From Okeania sp. SIO3I5 (GTDB lineage: Bacteria; Cyanobacteriota; Cyanobacteriia; Cyanobacteriales; Microcoleaceae): a stretch of DNA of 55,189 nt. Below are positions 16,189 through 26,104 of this stretch, one piece after another. A model generated the notes under the pieces. The model had not been told where the DNA came from, did not search any database, and saw only the letters and a program-made list of their open reading frames with translations. The DNA is taken from NCBI RefSeq assembly GCF_010672085.1, contig NZ_JAAHHT010000025.1, positions 1 through 55,189 on the forward strand, in the 5' to 3' direction. Both the position numbers and the translations under genes were made by a program. Numbering within the stretch: the stretch's first letter is position 1; the number at the start of each line of letters is the position of its first letter.

Positions 16189-16590
16189 ATGCGTTTCATA
16201 TCATCATTTTCCAAGTCTATAGCAATGCTGGCTTCCGTAGTAATGCTAGTTATTGGTAGTCTAGTATTCTCTAGTCCAGCAGAAGCAGCAAACTACGAAG
16301 TAACAATGGGTGCTGGTGGACTAGCATTTGGTCCTCAGAAAGTAACTGTTAAGCCTGGTGATACAGTTACATTTAAGAATGGTATGCTTGCACCTCATAA
16401 TGTATTGTTTGATCCTGCTAAATCACCTGATGCAAAACTGGCAAAATCACTTTCTCACAAACAAATGGCATTTCAAGCTGGAGAGAGCTTTGATGTAGAA
16501 ATTCCAGCAGATGCTAAGGCTGGTGATTATATGTTTTTCTGTGCTCCTCACCGTGGTGCAGGTATGGTTGGCCATCTAATTGTAGAATAA
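16189..16590 (+). CDS. petE: Plastocyanin
   Basis: A 133-residue precursor of the type 1 copper protein that carries electrons from cytochrome b6f to photosystem I in the thylakoid lumen. The signal peptide covers about residues 1-33 and is cut after AEA, leaving ANYEVTMGAGG. Copper ligands are H70 (APHNVLFD), C118, H121 and M126 (FFCAPHRGAGM). The ribosome-binding site AGGAG is seven bases before ATG 16189. Expression is probably held off by the PetR-like protein when copper is scarce, through the GACA-N3-TGTC site over the -35. Length and all ligands are normal, so it should be functional. Confidence 0.97.
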   Translation: MRFISSFSKSIAMLASVVMLVIGSLVFSSPAEAANYEVTMGAGGLAFGPQKVTVKPGDTVTFKNGMLAPHNVLFDPAKSPDAKLAKSLSHKQMAFQAGESFDVEIPADAKAGDYMFFCAPHRGAGMVGHLIVE

Positions 16591-16724
16591 TAGCAAAACT
16601 TAACTAATACATCACAAGCTTAAACCAGCTAGGTTGATATTAGTTCATTGCCATTAGCCATGACGAAAATATCTTTGTCTTAGCCTAATCACAAATAGTT
16701 ATTTATTTGGAAAAAAACTCTAGG

Positions 16725-16742
16725 GACGTACCATGGTACGTC
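16725..16742. repeat. Perfect 18-bp palindrome GACGTACCATGGTACGTC
   Basis: The palindrome is flanked by AG..CT pairs that extend the stem. It matches a palindrome dispersed in many cyanobacterial genomes. It lies 135 bases after petE, so it may also act as a hairpin in the petE transcript, but it lacks a T-tract. Confidence 0.6.
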
Positions 16743-16757
16743 TCTACAATGCATTAA

Positions 16758-17022
16758 CTTTCCTGGCGGGAAGTCCCGCGCTCTCCATCCCCCCTAACCC
16801 CCCTTTCCAAGGGGGGAGGGGGAGCGTCGGGATGAAAGCCAGGGCCAGGATTCGGATACCTTCATAAGCTAAACGTTCATATCCCCTTGACACAAGCTAG
16901 GAGCATTTTGTTATTATCAATGTCAACACAGGGGGAGGACATCACCTCTGTCATGCGCAGCGGTCAGGGTTTCCCAGACTGAATAATCCCTATAATTCCC
17001 GTAAGGGCAACGTCGGGAGTAT
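16758..17022 (+). mobile_element. 265-bp IS200/IS605-like non-autonomous element, copy 1
   Basis: It is nearly identical to 20996-21259. The left end has a subterminal palindrome GCGGGAAGTCCCGC. The right end has CCCGTAAGGGCAACGTCGGGAG, resembling IS200/IS605 ends. No transposase or TnpB frame is present. The middle carries CCCCTAACCCCCCTTTCCAA and a conserved stretch through CAGCGGTCAGGG. Confidence 0.5.
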
Positions 17023-17366
17023 GTCAAGAAAAAGCAGATATAGCAATCCTAAATAGGTTGTAAGATTTGCTCGTAGGGGTTTGACCTCCAAACCCAAGTG
17101 CCAAGGGTTTTGGTCTACAAAACCCTACAGTTTTTTCTCACAAATGATTTCTTATGGCTATATAATTTTGGGAGATATTTTATAGTGTAAGATAAATTGT
17201 CAAATCAATTCAAAATTATTAATTCAAAATTATTAATTCGCTAATTATAACCTCTGCCTAAAGTCAGAGGCTTGAAATAAGGAAAATATTTTTGATTTTT
17301 TCACTCTTTGAAGAACGAGGCTAGAATACTTAATTAAACAATTATTGAAATTCACTTAGAACCAAA

Positions 17367-17405
17367 ATTTTTGAATTTTGAATTTTGAATTTTGAATTTT
17401 GAATT
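17367..17405. repeat. (AATTTTG)n heptamer repeat
   Basis: About five units of AATTTTG. The rest of 17023-17600 shows a TAGGGGTTT..AAACCCTAC inverted repeat (17075-17130) and a CCTCTGCC..GGCAGAGG-like hairpin near 17250-17275, and no gene. Confidence 0.8.
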
Positions 17406-17601
17406 GAAAAAATGGTCAAACCTTTAACTAATTAAGGTTGAAATTGATTACCGTTAGATATTCCTCTCTCTAAAAGTTGAGTATTTTAGGGAGAGGATAA
17501 TTTTTTTAATAAGTAACTTTAAAATCTTGTAAAATCTTAGTACAAATAAAAAATGTAGCATTAAAAACTCTTTGATAATCATTAATTTAATTTTTATGTT
17601 T

Positions 17602-17612
17602 GACAGGCTGTC
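17602..17612. promoter_or_regulatory. Candidate PetR site upstream of petJ
   Basis: GACAGGCTGTC is the same GACA-N3-TGTC palindrome as at petE, again preceded by T. It lies 84 bases before the petJ start and just upstream of TTGACG (17615-17620), a possible -35, with AGAATA (17639-17644) as a weak -10. That position suits an activator. Confidence 0.55.
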
Positions 17613-17695
17613 GTTTGACGTAGTGCTTGACTTAATTCAGAATAGGAAGCGCAAGTTTAATCATCATCAGTATTCGCATTGAGAGAGAAGAACAA

Positions 17696-18049
17696 ATGAA
17701 AAAATTACTATCAATTGTGCTATTGGCCATAATGTTTGTTGTTGTTGCGGTACAACCTCCAGCTTTAGCTGCTGATACAGCTAATGGAGCAAAGATATTC
17801 ACAGGTAATTGTGCAGCTTGCCATGCGGGAGGCAAGAATACAATTATGCCTATGAAAACTCTGAAAAAGGAAGCCTTAACAAAATACCTTAAGGATTTTG
17901 AAGCAAAAGGTGTAGAGGCAATTGTTTATCAAGTAACAAATGGTAAGGCATCTATGCCAGCTTTTAAAAGACTTGGAGACACTGCCATTGCTGATGTTTC
18001 AGCTTATGTTTTAGAGCAAGCTGAAGCAGACTGGAAAAAGAAAAAGTAA
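17696..18049 (+). CDS. petJ: Cytochrome c6
   Basis: A 117-residue precursor of the haem protein that replaces plastocyanin between cytochrome b6f and photosystem I when copper is low; thylakoid lumen. The signal peptide (about 1-25, ending ALA) precedes [10 protein letters not shown]. The haem site is CAACH (C39, C42, H43) and the distal ligand is M87 in ASMPAF. The C-terminus has the [10 protein letters not shown] helix expected of the family. AGAGAAG lies eight bases before ATG 17696. It probably belongs to the PetR regulon through the palindrome at 17602. Confidence 0.96.
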   Translation: MKKLLSIVLLAIMFVVVAVQPPALAADTANGAKIFTGNCAACHAGGKNTIMPMKTLKKEALTKYLKDFEAKGVEAIVYQVTNGKASMPAFKRLGDTAIADVSAYVLEQAEADWKKKK

Positions 18050-18229
18050 TATAAAACTAGGAAAAGATAGAATAGAAAAGTTTTCTACTTTACAAATGAA
18101 AGTTTTCTGTTCTTGATAATATATTCCTTGATAGTTGGGGTGAATTTTAGAGCTAGGGAAAATATCAAATCTATAGCTCTATGTATTCGCCCCAATATTA
18201 GTATTGGAAGTAAATACATACGGTGACAA

Positions 18230-19159
18230 ATGAATAGCTTTTATCGATTTCTATTCAGCATTGGTATAGTTGTTACAGTCCTATTTTTGTCATTCTCTCC
18301 ACCGATGAAAATTGCAACTGCTAACCCAGATATAGGCAATGCTAAAAAATTCTTCACTGAAGGTATAGCTAATACTAAAAACAAAAACTATGAGCAAGCA
18401 GTTGACAATTTTAGCAAAGCAATAGAACTTAATACTAACTTTGCCAGTGCTTATAGTAATAGATGTTTAGTTTATCTTCAATGGGGAAAATATGAGCAAG
18501 CGATCGCTGACTGTCATCAAGCAATAAAACTCAACCCAGAAAATTTAGAAGCAAATCTCAATCTAGGTTTAGCTTACTACGAAATCGGTAATTACCAACA
18601 GGCAGTCACAGAATATACTCAAGTGCTTAACCAAAGTTATAATGATTTTCGTGCCTTATATAACCGAGGATTAGCTAATTTTGAATTGAATAATTATCAA
18701 GAAGCAATAGCAGACTATAACTTAATTTTAGCCAATACTCAACAAGATGCTAATTTTAATCAAGCAGATATTTATAATGAAAGGGGTTTAGCATATTTAA
18801 TGTCAAAAAATATGCACAAAGCAATGGCAGATTTTAGTTATGCTATTTATATAGATTCTGGTAACTCTAGAGCTTATTACAACAGAGGTTGTGTTTGTAG
18901 CAAGATGGGAAATATTGAAGGAGCAATGGCAGACTTTAGCAAAACTCTAAAACTTAATCCCCATGAAGCTCAAGCATATTTAAACCGAGGTTTATTGCGT
19001 CAAGAGTCTGGACTTTATCAAGCAGCAATGCAAGATTTACAAGCTGCTGCCAAGTGTTTTGGCGATCGAGATAATATGGCAGCTTATCATCACACTCAAG
19101 CGTTGATTGATGGATTACAAAAATGGCTGTTATTATCTAATCAAACTGCTATTGGTTAA
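18230..19159 (+). CDS. Exported TPR-repeat protein
   Basis: A 309-residue protein with an N-terminal signal peptide or anchor (about 1-31, ending ATA-NP) and about seven tetratricopeptide repeats, for example NYEQAVDNFSKAIELNTNF, KYEQAIADCHQAIKLNPEN, NYQEAIADYNLIL and NIEGAMADFSKTLKLNPHE. TPR domains bind other proteins, so this is likely a lumenal or periplasmic scaffold or assembly factor. Position 180 bases after petJ on the same strand allows co-transcription, but no GACA-N3-TGTC palindrome lies before it. A partner cannot be named. The spacer before it has only weak AT-rich promoter-like sequence. Confidence 0.8.
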   Translation: MNSFYRFLFSIGIVVTVLFLSFSPPMKIATANPDIGNAKKFFTEGIANTKNKNYEQAVDNFSKAIELNTNFASAYSNRCLVYLQWGKYEQAIADCHQAIKLNPENLEANLNLGLAYYEIGNYQQAVTEYTQVLNQSYNDFRALYNRGLANFELNNYQEAIADYNLILANTQQDANFNQADIYNERGLAYLMSKNMHKAMADFSYAIYIDSGNSRAYYNRGCVCSKMGNIEGAMADFSKTLKLNPHEAQAYLNRGLLRQESGLYQAAMQDLQAAAKCFGDRDNMAAYHHTQALIDGLQKWLLLSNQTAIG

Positions 19160-19189
19160 ACAGTTTTTGATATTTAGTCAGTAGGAAGG

Positions 19190-19600
19190 AAGGCAGAGGG
19201 CAGAAGACAGAAGGCAGAAGGCAGAAGGCACAAGGGAATATTGTTTCAGGTTCAAAGGGAGAAGGTTTGTGGGGCGCGATCCTAAGCGCAACGGAGTTCT
19301 ATCGCTGATTATCCGGACATGATATTATATAAAATCCGGTAGTATCAGTGCAAAAAAGCAAAGAAACCGGGTTTATATTAAATACCTGACTACACTAACA
19401 TCTACCTCCCATAAACCGGGTTTCTCGCTTCACCTGCGTAATATCATGTCCGGTACCATCGGTATTGTACAGAGAAGAGTAGGGGCGAACGGCCGTTCGC
19501 CCCTACAAGATCAGGAAAAACCTTACATGAGGGTAAATATTTCCCCAATTTTTACACAAACAATACCAACGGACATGATATAAGTCCTGATAAATAAAAA
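19190..19600. repeat. Spacer with GGCAGAA repeats and an inverted-repeat element
   Basis: AGAAGGC units occupy 19194-19232. 19313-19453 is bounded by CCGGACATGATATTA and TAATATCATGTCCGG and contains two ACCGGGTTT blocks in inverted orientation. GGGGCGAACGGCCGTTCGCC at 19483-19502 is a 20-base palindrome. No gene was found in 19160-19819. Confidence 0.65.
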
Positions 19601-19819
19601 AAAGTTGGGAAATAATATATTCCCCAACCCAAAAGGAGACGAACTGATATGCAAACAAAAAAACTTTTTATAGATGTGATCCGATGATGCTGTTTTCGTC
19701 TCAACAGCGATCACCACGAAAATTGGCTGCCAGATTTCCCAATTTGAGATTTAGAGAAATCTTTGACAGTCAAAATTTTTCCTAGCGTTGCTTATTTGAT
19801 GTTAGAGAAGTTTCGCTAT

Positions 19820-20368
19820 CTAAGCAGATACTAAGACACGACTTTCTTCGCCTACAAAAATGGGGCGTAGCGTTTCCAACCACTCTGTAATTCTCTCTTC
19901 AGTTAGATCGCTTTGATTAATCTCATCAAGTGGTAATCCTACAAATTTACCATTACGTACGGCAGGAGAATGCTCAAAAGTGTAACCATCAGTAGGAAAC
20001 TCTCCAACTACAGTTGCACCAAGCTTCTCGAATTGGTCGCACATAAGTTGCAATGCGCCAGCAAAGTGCTTTCCATGATTAACTTGATCTGCTGCACCAA
20101 ACAAAGCAATAGTTTTTCCTGTAAAATCAGGCTTTTCGATATCCATGTCAAAAAGTGGTTCGCGCCAGGCATTCTGCACTTCCCCAGCTCCCCAAGTTGA
20201 ACAACCCAATAATAAATAATCGTACTCAAGAAGTTGATTAAAGTCGTCGTAATCTTCTTCCATATCTATGATATCACAAAGTTCTTCGCCTAATTTTTCG
20301 TGGATTGCTTCGGCGATTTCTGCTGTTACGCCGGATGTGCTGCCATAAAATATGCCAATTTTTGCCAT
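19820..20368 (-). CDS. isiB: Flavodoxin (long-chain), iron-stress electron carrier
   Basis: A 182-residue FMN protein that substitutes for ferredoxin as photosystem I acceptor under iron limitation. The phosphate loop is GIFYGSTSGVTAEIA (residues 4-18). The isoalloxazine-stacking loops are CSTWGAGEVQNAW and the FGAADQVNHGKHF region. The DGYTFEHSPAVRNGKFVGLPLD insertion marks the long-chain type. The C-terminal tail RPIFVGEESRVLVSA is about ten residues longer than usual. ATG 20368 is preferred because AGGAGT sits eight bases upstream; an in-frame GTG at 20377 lies inside that site. Iron regulation by Fur is expected for the family, but I cannot point to a convincing Fur box. Confidence 0.95.
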   Translation of the reverse strand: MAKIGIFYGSTSGVTAEIAEAIHEKLGEELCDIIDMEEDYDDFNQLLEYDYLLLGCSTWGAGEVQNAWREPLFDMDIEKPDFTGKTIALFGAADQVNHGKHFAGALQLMCDQFEKLGATVVGEFPTDGYTFEHSPAVRNGKFVGLPLDEINQSDLTEERITEWLETLRPIFVGEESRVLVSA

Positions 20369-20799
20369 TATCAACACTCCTGATGAGTTATACGTCTAAA
20401 TATAAAGTTGATTGAATCTACTGGGGATTGCCAATCACAGTAGTTTGACCAAGATGTTTGAGGGTATCTAGGTGGTTTCTACAAGTTAATTTGAACAAGT
20501 TAGTCGATTTTATCCCCAAGCTAAATCAAATAACAAAGGCTAATAGAGACAAATAGTTCAGATAGCCTTGGATATAGACATAGCTTTTTGTCTGAATCCT
20601 ATCTATTTTTGAATATATAGGCTAAATTAATTGAAATCTGTATCAATTGTAGTTGATAATTTTTTGAATTTAGTTTATAATCACAAATAATTCTACTACA
20701 CATTTTTTAGTCTTAAAGATTATATATTAGTTTTTACATAAGCTCTAACTAATTAATAAAGTTTTCAATAAATTTAGTTTGGATTGAAAAAAAGCATTT

Positions 20800-20965
20800 G
20801 TGTGGGTGCGATCGCTCCATAAATATGAAGTCAGAAGTCTGTAGGGGCGATTCGCTTGCTCGCCCCTACAGAAGTTGTTTTTTGTCACGGGGATTAGAGC
20901 AAACCTCCAAAAACGTTTCGCCGATCAGCGCGGGGTTGCCCGACCGAATTATTTTGATAATTTTA
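20800..20965. repeat. Short palindromes and family D repeat
   Basis: TAGGGGCGATTCGC..GCTCGCCCCTA lies at 20841-20871. 20880-20965 is a copy of the CTCCAAAAACGTTTCGCCGATC..GGGGTTGCCCGACC repeat. 20378-20800 upstream of isiB is AT-rich and shows nothing else I can name. Confidence 0.6.
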
Positions 20966-20995
20966 TTGCCAAATCATCTTTTAGTTATTAATTAG

Positions 20996-21259
20996 CTTTC
21001 CTGGCGGGAAGTCCCGCGCTCTCCATCCCCCCTAACCCCCCTTTGGAAGGGGGGAGGGGAGCGTCGGGATGAAAGCCTGGGCCCGGATTTGGATACCTTC
21101 ATAAGCTAAACGTTCATAGGCCCAAGACACAAGCTAGGAGCATTTTGTTATTATCAATGTCAACACAGGGGGAGGACATCACCTCTGTCATGCGCAGCGG
21201 TCAGGGTTTCCCAGACTGAAGAATCCCGCGTTGTCCCGTAAGGGCAACGTCGGGAGTAT
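20996..21259 (+). mobile_element. 264-bp IS200/IS605-like non-autonomous element, copy 2
   Basis: It has the same ends and orientation as 16758-17022, with about 20 scattered differences, mostly in the middle (for example CTTTGGAAGG for CTTTCCAAGG). The GCGGGAAGTCCCGC and GGGCAACGTCGGGAG subterminal palindromes are intact. No coding capacity. Confidence 0.5.
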
Positions 21260-21446
21260 TGTAAAGTTTTATTAATTTTATAGAAAAACATAGGAAAACA
21301 ACTAAAAATATCTTAGACTGAGAAAGGATTGCAGAACAGCTCGTTAAATGTTTACAGGAGGGATAATACAGTTAGTAGAACGTACTATTATTAAAAAAAA
21401 TAATCTGGTGTCAAATACAATGAGTCATGTCAATGTTCGTTTAAAT

Positions 21447-21565
21447 ACCGATAAGAAAAGTAGTCCCAAACGCTTTTAGCAATGGGATAGAGGGTGTTGT
21501 AGTTCACCCCGTTAAGGTAACACTTAATTAAAACACTTGTCTAGGAATATTTTTCTATAGATTTA
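21447..21565. repeat. Dispersed repeat, copy 2 (see 1-120)
   Basis: The AAAGTAGTCCCAAACGC..GTAGTTCA block and the GAATATTTTTCTATA..ATTTAG block are shared with 1-120. The ORF fragment of copy 1 is lost here and its start codon has become GTG. Confidence 0.5.
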
Positions 21566-21711
21566 GTAACTATTTTATAATTTAACTAAAAATTGCTTTG
21601 ATGCAATTTCCACCTATGTGTTTGTAAAAAAGTCTTTAAGTAATTAATGCCTTTAAAGTTTAAGTAAAGTTGGTTTTTTTAGCATTTATAAAGAAGCAGT
21701 CAGGACTCAGC

Positions 21712-21759
21712 ACCAACCCCCATCCCCTCCCAGGAGGGGATGGGGGTTGGTTATTTTTT
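21712..21759 (+). terminator. Strong hairpin with T-tract
   Basis: ACCAACCCCCATCCCCTCC pairs perfectly with its inverted copy across a CA loop (21712-21751) and is followed by TATTTTTT. It would end transcripts on the plus strand, where no gene lies directly upstream. It may also cap the 3' end of infB RNA from the other side, but without a T-tract in that direction. Confidence 0.55.
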
Positions 21760-21924
21760 GAGCGATTTATAGAAGACGTAAGTGTATCTCTAGAGAAGAG
21801 GGAATAGCAGCAAAGAGCGAATTGCCTGTACGGGAGTAGATGAAAAGAATTTAAACGTGGCCTTCAAACTATGGAACTTCTTTCGTATTACTTTTGATTA
21901 AGGACTACTTTGATACTCACTACT

Positions 21925-24900
21925 TTAGGTAGATAGTTTCCGACGCTTAGTTACCATTTGATAACCTTCAATTATATCACCTTCACTCCAATCATTAAAC
22001 CGATCAAAACTAATACCACATTCATAACCTGCATTTACTTCCTTAACATCATCCTTCATACGTCTGAGGGAGTCTAATATACCTTCATGTATAACTTCTC
22101 CATTGCGACGTACTCGCACTTTACAATTACGGACAACTTTACCAGACAGAACATAGCAACCTGCAACAGCACCACGGCCAATCGCAAACACAGCACGAAC
22201 TTCCACCTCACCTAACGCTTCTTCTACCAGCTCAGGATCTAACAGACCTTCCATGGCCCCTTGGATATCATCCAAGAGTTTGTAGATAACATCGTATTCT
22301 CTAACATCTACTCCCGCTGCATCTGATGCCTGACGCGCTCCTGATGCCATAGTCGTATTAAAGCCAATAATCACGGCCTCACTCGCTGCTGCTAAGTCAA
22401 TATCTGTTTCTGTAACTTCCCCAGCTCCAGATAACAACAACCTTAGTTGCACTTCCTTTTGAGGTAGTTGTCGTAGAGCTGCAACAATAGCCTCTATAGA
22501 ACCTTGAACATCCGCTTTTAGTATCAAATTAAGTTCTTTGAGTTCTCCCTCCTGGGCACGAGCTGAAAAAGTACCCAAAGTAGTTCCGCCACCCATAATC
22601 CGCGATTGTCTTTTCGCATCTGCTCTTTTCGTAGTAATAGCTGAAGCTTCTTTTTCATTCTCAAACACTTCAAACTCATCACCAGCTTCAGGCACATCTC
22701 TAAGACCAAGAACTTCTACAGCAAAAGATGGACTAGCTTTCTCTACTCGATCGCCCCGATCATCGATCATTGCCCGTACTTTTCCATAGACTGAACCTGC
22801 TACTACAATATCTCCTACTTTTAAAGTCCCATTTTGTACTAATAAAGTAGCTACTGGTCCTCTAGCTTTATCTAAATTGGCCTCAATTATCGTACCTCTA
22901 GCCAAACGTTCTGGATTAGCTTGCAGGTCTTCTACCTCCGACACCAGCAAAATCATTTCCAGTAAGCTATCTAAATTTTGTTTCTGGATAGCACTAACTG
23001 GAACCATAATTGCATCTCCACCCCACTCTTCAGGCACTAGACCATGTTCCATCAATTCTTGTTTAACACGGTCTGGGTTAGCTTCTTCCTTGTCTATCTT
23101 ATTAATAGCTACTATCAAAGGTACTTCTGCAGCTTTAGCATGGCTAATAGCTTCTATAGTTTGTGGTTGTACCCCATCATCTGCAGCTACAACTAAAATA
23201 GCAACATCCGTAACTCTTGCCCCCCTAGCTCGCATTGCAGTAAAAGCTTCGTGACCAGGAGTATCTAAAAATACTACTTGCTGCATCTGGCCTTCATGTT
23301 CCACATCAACATGGTAAGCTCCAATATGTTGAGTAATACCACCTGCTTCCCCTGCTGCTACCTTAGTTGTACGAATCGAATCTAGAAGACTGGTCTTTCC
23401 ATGATCGACGTGTCCCATAATTGTTACAACTGGAGGACGACGTTGAAGACTTTCCATATCTGCATCTTCCAGCATTTCAGTAGTTTTCTTAGCTGCTGAC
23501 TCCTCTTCTGGAATTTCTATCGGTATTCCTTCATCTTGTACAACCATTTCTATGGTAGGAATATCCAAGCTTTCAGTAATATTGACTGCTATGCCTTTCA
23601 TAAACAGTCTTCTGATAATCTCTGTTTCAGGCACTGCTAAAGCTAATGCCAATTCCTGAACAGTCATTGATGCACTAATGACTAACTTTTCAACAGGTTT
23701 TAGTTCAGCAGGTTGAGTTTGTTCGCTACTTTCAGACTTGACAGATTCACGGGATTGACTAGATTTCTTCTTAACAGTGGAAGCATTGCTACCAGACTGA
23801 GGCTTATTTTGTTCAGCAAAACTTTTTGGTTTTGCTGGACGAGCTAAAGATAAGCTCATTGTTACTGGTGCAGGTTTATTCAAAAGTTCTGCTAATTCTT
23901 CATCTTCATCTTCTAGCAACGGCTTTGGACGACGTTTAGCCTTAACAGCAGATTTCGTATTTTTCTGAAGAATATCGCTGGTTTCTTCTTCTTCTTCTTC
24001 TTCCCACTTTGAACCTTTCTTCGGTTTCGTTAAAGTCGGCTTATTTGGAGCTATAGCTTTTCGCCTTGGTTTTTCTAAATCATAATTTATAGTTTCTACT
24101 GCATTATCTTCTTGGCCTTTTTCTTCTACATCTAAATCTAAGTCAATATCTGTTGATTCTTCTGTAGCAGGTGTTGTTAGTTTCGGCTTTGGTGCAAGTT
24201 GAGGCTTTGGTTCTTGCTTGAGTTCTTGCTTTAGTTTAACTGTCGGCTTATCTCTATGTTTTGGCTTTAATTGAGGAGCAGTTTCAGGAGCCGAAGGAGA
24301 TGTTTTTACACCTTCTCTTTTTTGGGGAGTATCTTTATTTTCTGTTTTAGATACAATAGCAGGTTTGGCAACATGAGTATCTTTATTTTCTGTTTTAGAT
24401 ACAATAGCAGGTTTTTCTTCCTTCTCTTTTCTTTTTTTACCTTCTTGCTTTGGTTTTTTATTTTTTTGATTTGGCTTGCTAATGCTAGTATTTCGTTGAT
24501 TTCGATTCAAGCTAGGGGGAGTTGGCCTTGCAGGTGGGGCCACTAACTTTGGTACTTCTTCTGTTACCTTTTCACTGGTATCCGTTTTCTCAGGAGTATG
24601 ATTTTTATTTAATGGTCTATTGGGAGATTGAACTGGAGAATTATCACCTACTTCTGAGCCAGATTTATTTTTTGGTGTCTCTGACTTTAGAGATGGGTTT
24701 GGCCTTAGTCTACCAACTGGTTGAACTTGATTATCTAATACTGAGGGATTTGGAGGAGTTGCCACTAAATTATTATGTATTTTGCTGTGATTTTTCTGTT
24801 GAGATTTTTCTACTAATGATTTGGGTTTGCGTACTTCTAGTATCTGCTGTTTTTTCTGTTCGTTATGGTTACTAGGTGCATCTTGATTTTGAGAGTTACT

Positions 24901-25101
24901 TTTTTCTGGAGCAGCAGACTGACTAGGAGACTGGGGTAAGTTTTCTGCTCTAGTGCGAATTAGTTCTGCTTCTGATTCTGTGATAGTGCTACTATGACTC
25001 TTCACTGATATGTTGAGCCTTTGACAAACTGCTAATATATCTTTGTTGTCCAAATTCAATTCCTTTGATAATTCGTAAATTCTTACTTTTCCATTGTTCA
25101 T
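21925..25101 (-). CDS. infB: Translation initiation factor IF-2
   Basis: A 1058-residue GTPase that brings initiator tRNA to the 30S subunit. The N-terminal IF2-N motif ([20 protein letters not shown]) is followed by about 450 residues rich in Pro, Lys, Glu and Ser, then a second IF2-N-like segment ([20 protein letters not shown]). The G domain has GHVDHGKT (about residue 562), DTPGHEAF and NKIDKE. Beta-barrel and C-terminal domains end in [10 protein letters not shown]. The long linker contains a perfect 39-bp repeat (24328-24366 and 24376-24414) encoding [13 protein letters not shown] twice. It is the last gene of the rimP-nusA-ylxR-infB order but is separated from ylxR by 1 kb, so it may have its own promoter. 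Confidence 0.97.
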   Translation of the reverse strand: MNNGKVRIYELSKELNLDNKDILAVCQRLNISVKSHSSTITESEAELIRTRAENLPQSPSQSAAPEKSNSQNQDAPSNHNEQKKQQILEVRKPKSLVEKSQQKNHSKIHNNLVATPPNPSVLDNQVQPVGRLRPNPSLKSETPKNKSGSEVGDNSPVQSPNRPLNKNHTPEKTDTSEKVTEEVPKLVAPPARPTPPSLNRNQRNTSISKPNQKNKKPKQEGKKRKEKEEKPAIVSKTENKDTHVAKPAIVSKTENKDTPQKREGVKTSPSAPETAPQLKPKHRDKPTVKLKQELKQEPKPQLAPKPKLTTPATEESTDIDLDLDVEEKGQEDNAVETINYDLEKPRRKAIAPNKPTLTKPKKGSKWEEEEEEETSDILQKNTKSAVKAKRRPKPLLEDEDEELAELLNKPAPVTMSLSLARPAKPKSFAEQNKPQSGSNASTVKKKSSQSRESVKSESSEQTQPAELKPVEKLVISASMTVQELALALAVPETEIIRRLFMKGIAVNITESLDIPTIEMVVQDEGIPIEIPEEESAAKKTTEMLEDADMESLQRRPPVVTIMGHVDHGKTSLLDSIRTTKVAAGEAGGITQHIGAYHVDVEHEGQMQQVVFLDTPGHEAFTAMRARGARVTDVAILVVAADDGVQPQTIEAISHAKAAEVPLIVAINKIDKEEANPDRVKQELMEHGLVPEEWGGDAIMVPVSAIQKQNLDSLLEMILLVSEVEDLQANPERLARGTIIEANLDKARGPVATLLVQNGTLKVGDIVVAGSVYGKVRAMIDDRGDRVEKASPSFAVEVLGLRDVPEAGDEFEVFENEKEASAITTKRADAKRQSRIMGGGTTLGTFSARAQEGELKELNLILKADVQGSIEAIVAALRQLPQKEVQLRLLLSGAGEVTETDIDLAAASEAVIIGFNTTMASGARQASDAAGVDVREYDVIYKLLDDIQGAMEGLLDPELVEEALGEVEVRAVFAIGRGAVAGCYVLSGKVVRNCKVRVRRNGEVIHEGILDSLRRMKDDVKEVNAGYECGISFDRFNDWSEGDIIEGYQMVTKRRKLST

Positions 25102-25217
25102 CCACTCTACCCCCTCTTTAAAAAACTTATTTTTACATTGCTATAATATTGATTTAAGGATTACACTATAATTATACCATATTTCTATTCAGTTTTGTTG
25201 CTAAAAATATTTTTTTT

Positions 25218-25355
25218 AGTTTTCACCGCTCAACTAAACTTACTCAAACTGAACGAGAAAAACTGAAAGCTTAGTTGAACGCAAGTGGAGCGACCACTAC
25301 AGGGTTTAACGGCAAGCCCTTTATTCCTTGGTCAAAGACATCAGGAATTACATGA
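25218..25355 (+). pseudogene. Possible short gene remnant
   Basis: One frame reads STKLTQTEREKLKA, then TAG, then LNASGATTTGFNGKPFIPW to a TGA. A CAG to TAG change would restore it. The wording looks protein-like but no family is recognised. The rest of 25102-26104 is AT-rich and holds nothing I can name. Confidence 0.2.
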
Positions 25356-26104
25356 ATAATTGATAATTGATAATTTTTAATTAATAATGAAAGAGTTTTT
25401 TTAATCTCTAATTTTCTATTCCTATTTCTATCTAACTTGTTTATCTGCTCTAATTATCCATTAATGAATCGGCATTTAATAATTTATTTTCCCTGGTTTT
25501 ATACAACCCTCTTGTTACTCCTTTTCCACTAAATTTAGTTTTTTTATATCTATATTTCGGTAAATTATCCCCATCTAAACAGCTTGATTAAGATGTATAA
25601 TAGACTTCTGTAATTCTGAATTTTATTCCTTTTAATTGAGCTTTATACCTTAACATCTCTATTAACTTATAATGAGGGATCTTCACAAATTGTTGATTGT
25701 TCTTTTTCCCTAATTTTATTTCTTGTTTCCAGGTCTAATCATGCCCAATAATTAAGACTCCTATTTGAGGATTTTTAGTTCTATGAGAGCATTAATTATA
25801 CAAAAATAATTTAATTTTAATGGAGTTTATTATTTATTTTAGTTTTGACGGTAGTTGCTTTTTTGAAATAGTTTTACTACTCCAAACTTTATACTAGCAT
25901 TATTTGTAATTTTTCACTGGTCTCAATACTATCATAGTTATCTATATATCTATACATCTATAGTTAGACTAAATTAGAGCATAAATGTCTAACTGCTATA
26001 GAATATACAAATTAATAATTCCTTTCAATTTGTTTGGTTATTTTAGATAAATTTTGCTTGATTGACTTATGCTCCTATTAAACTATTTTAAGTATTATTT
26101 GTAG

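Noticed and set aside
20378-20800. Fur box upstream of isiB
   Set aside because: The region is AT-rich and many weak matches to a Fur consensus could be drawn; none stands out.
24271-24875. Phe-rich ORFs opposite the infB linker
   Set aside because: They arise from the low-complexity Lys/Glu coding strand of infB; codon positions follow infB.
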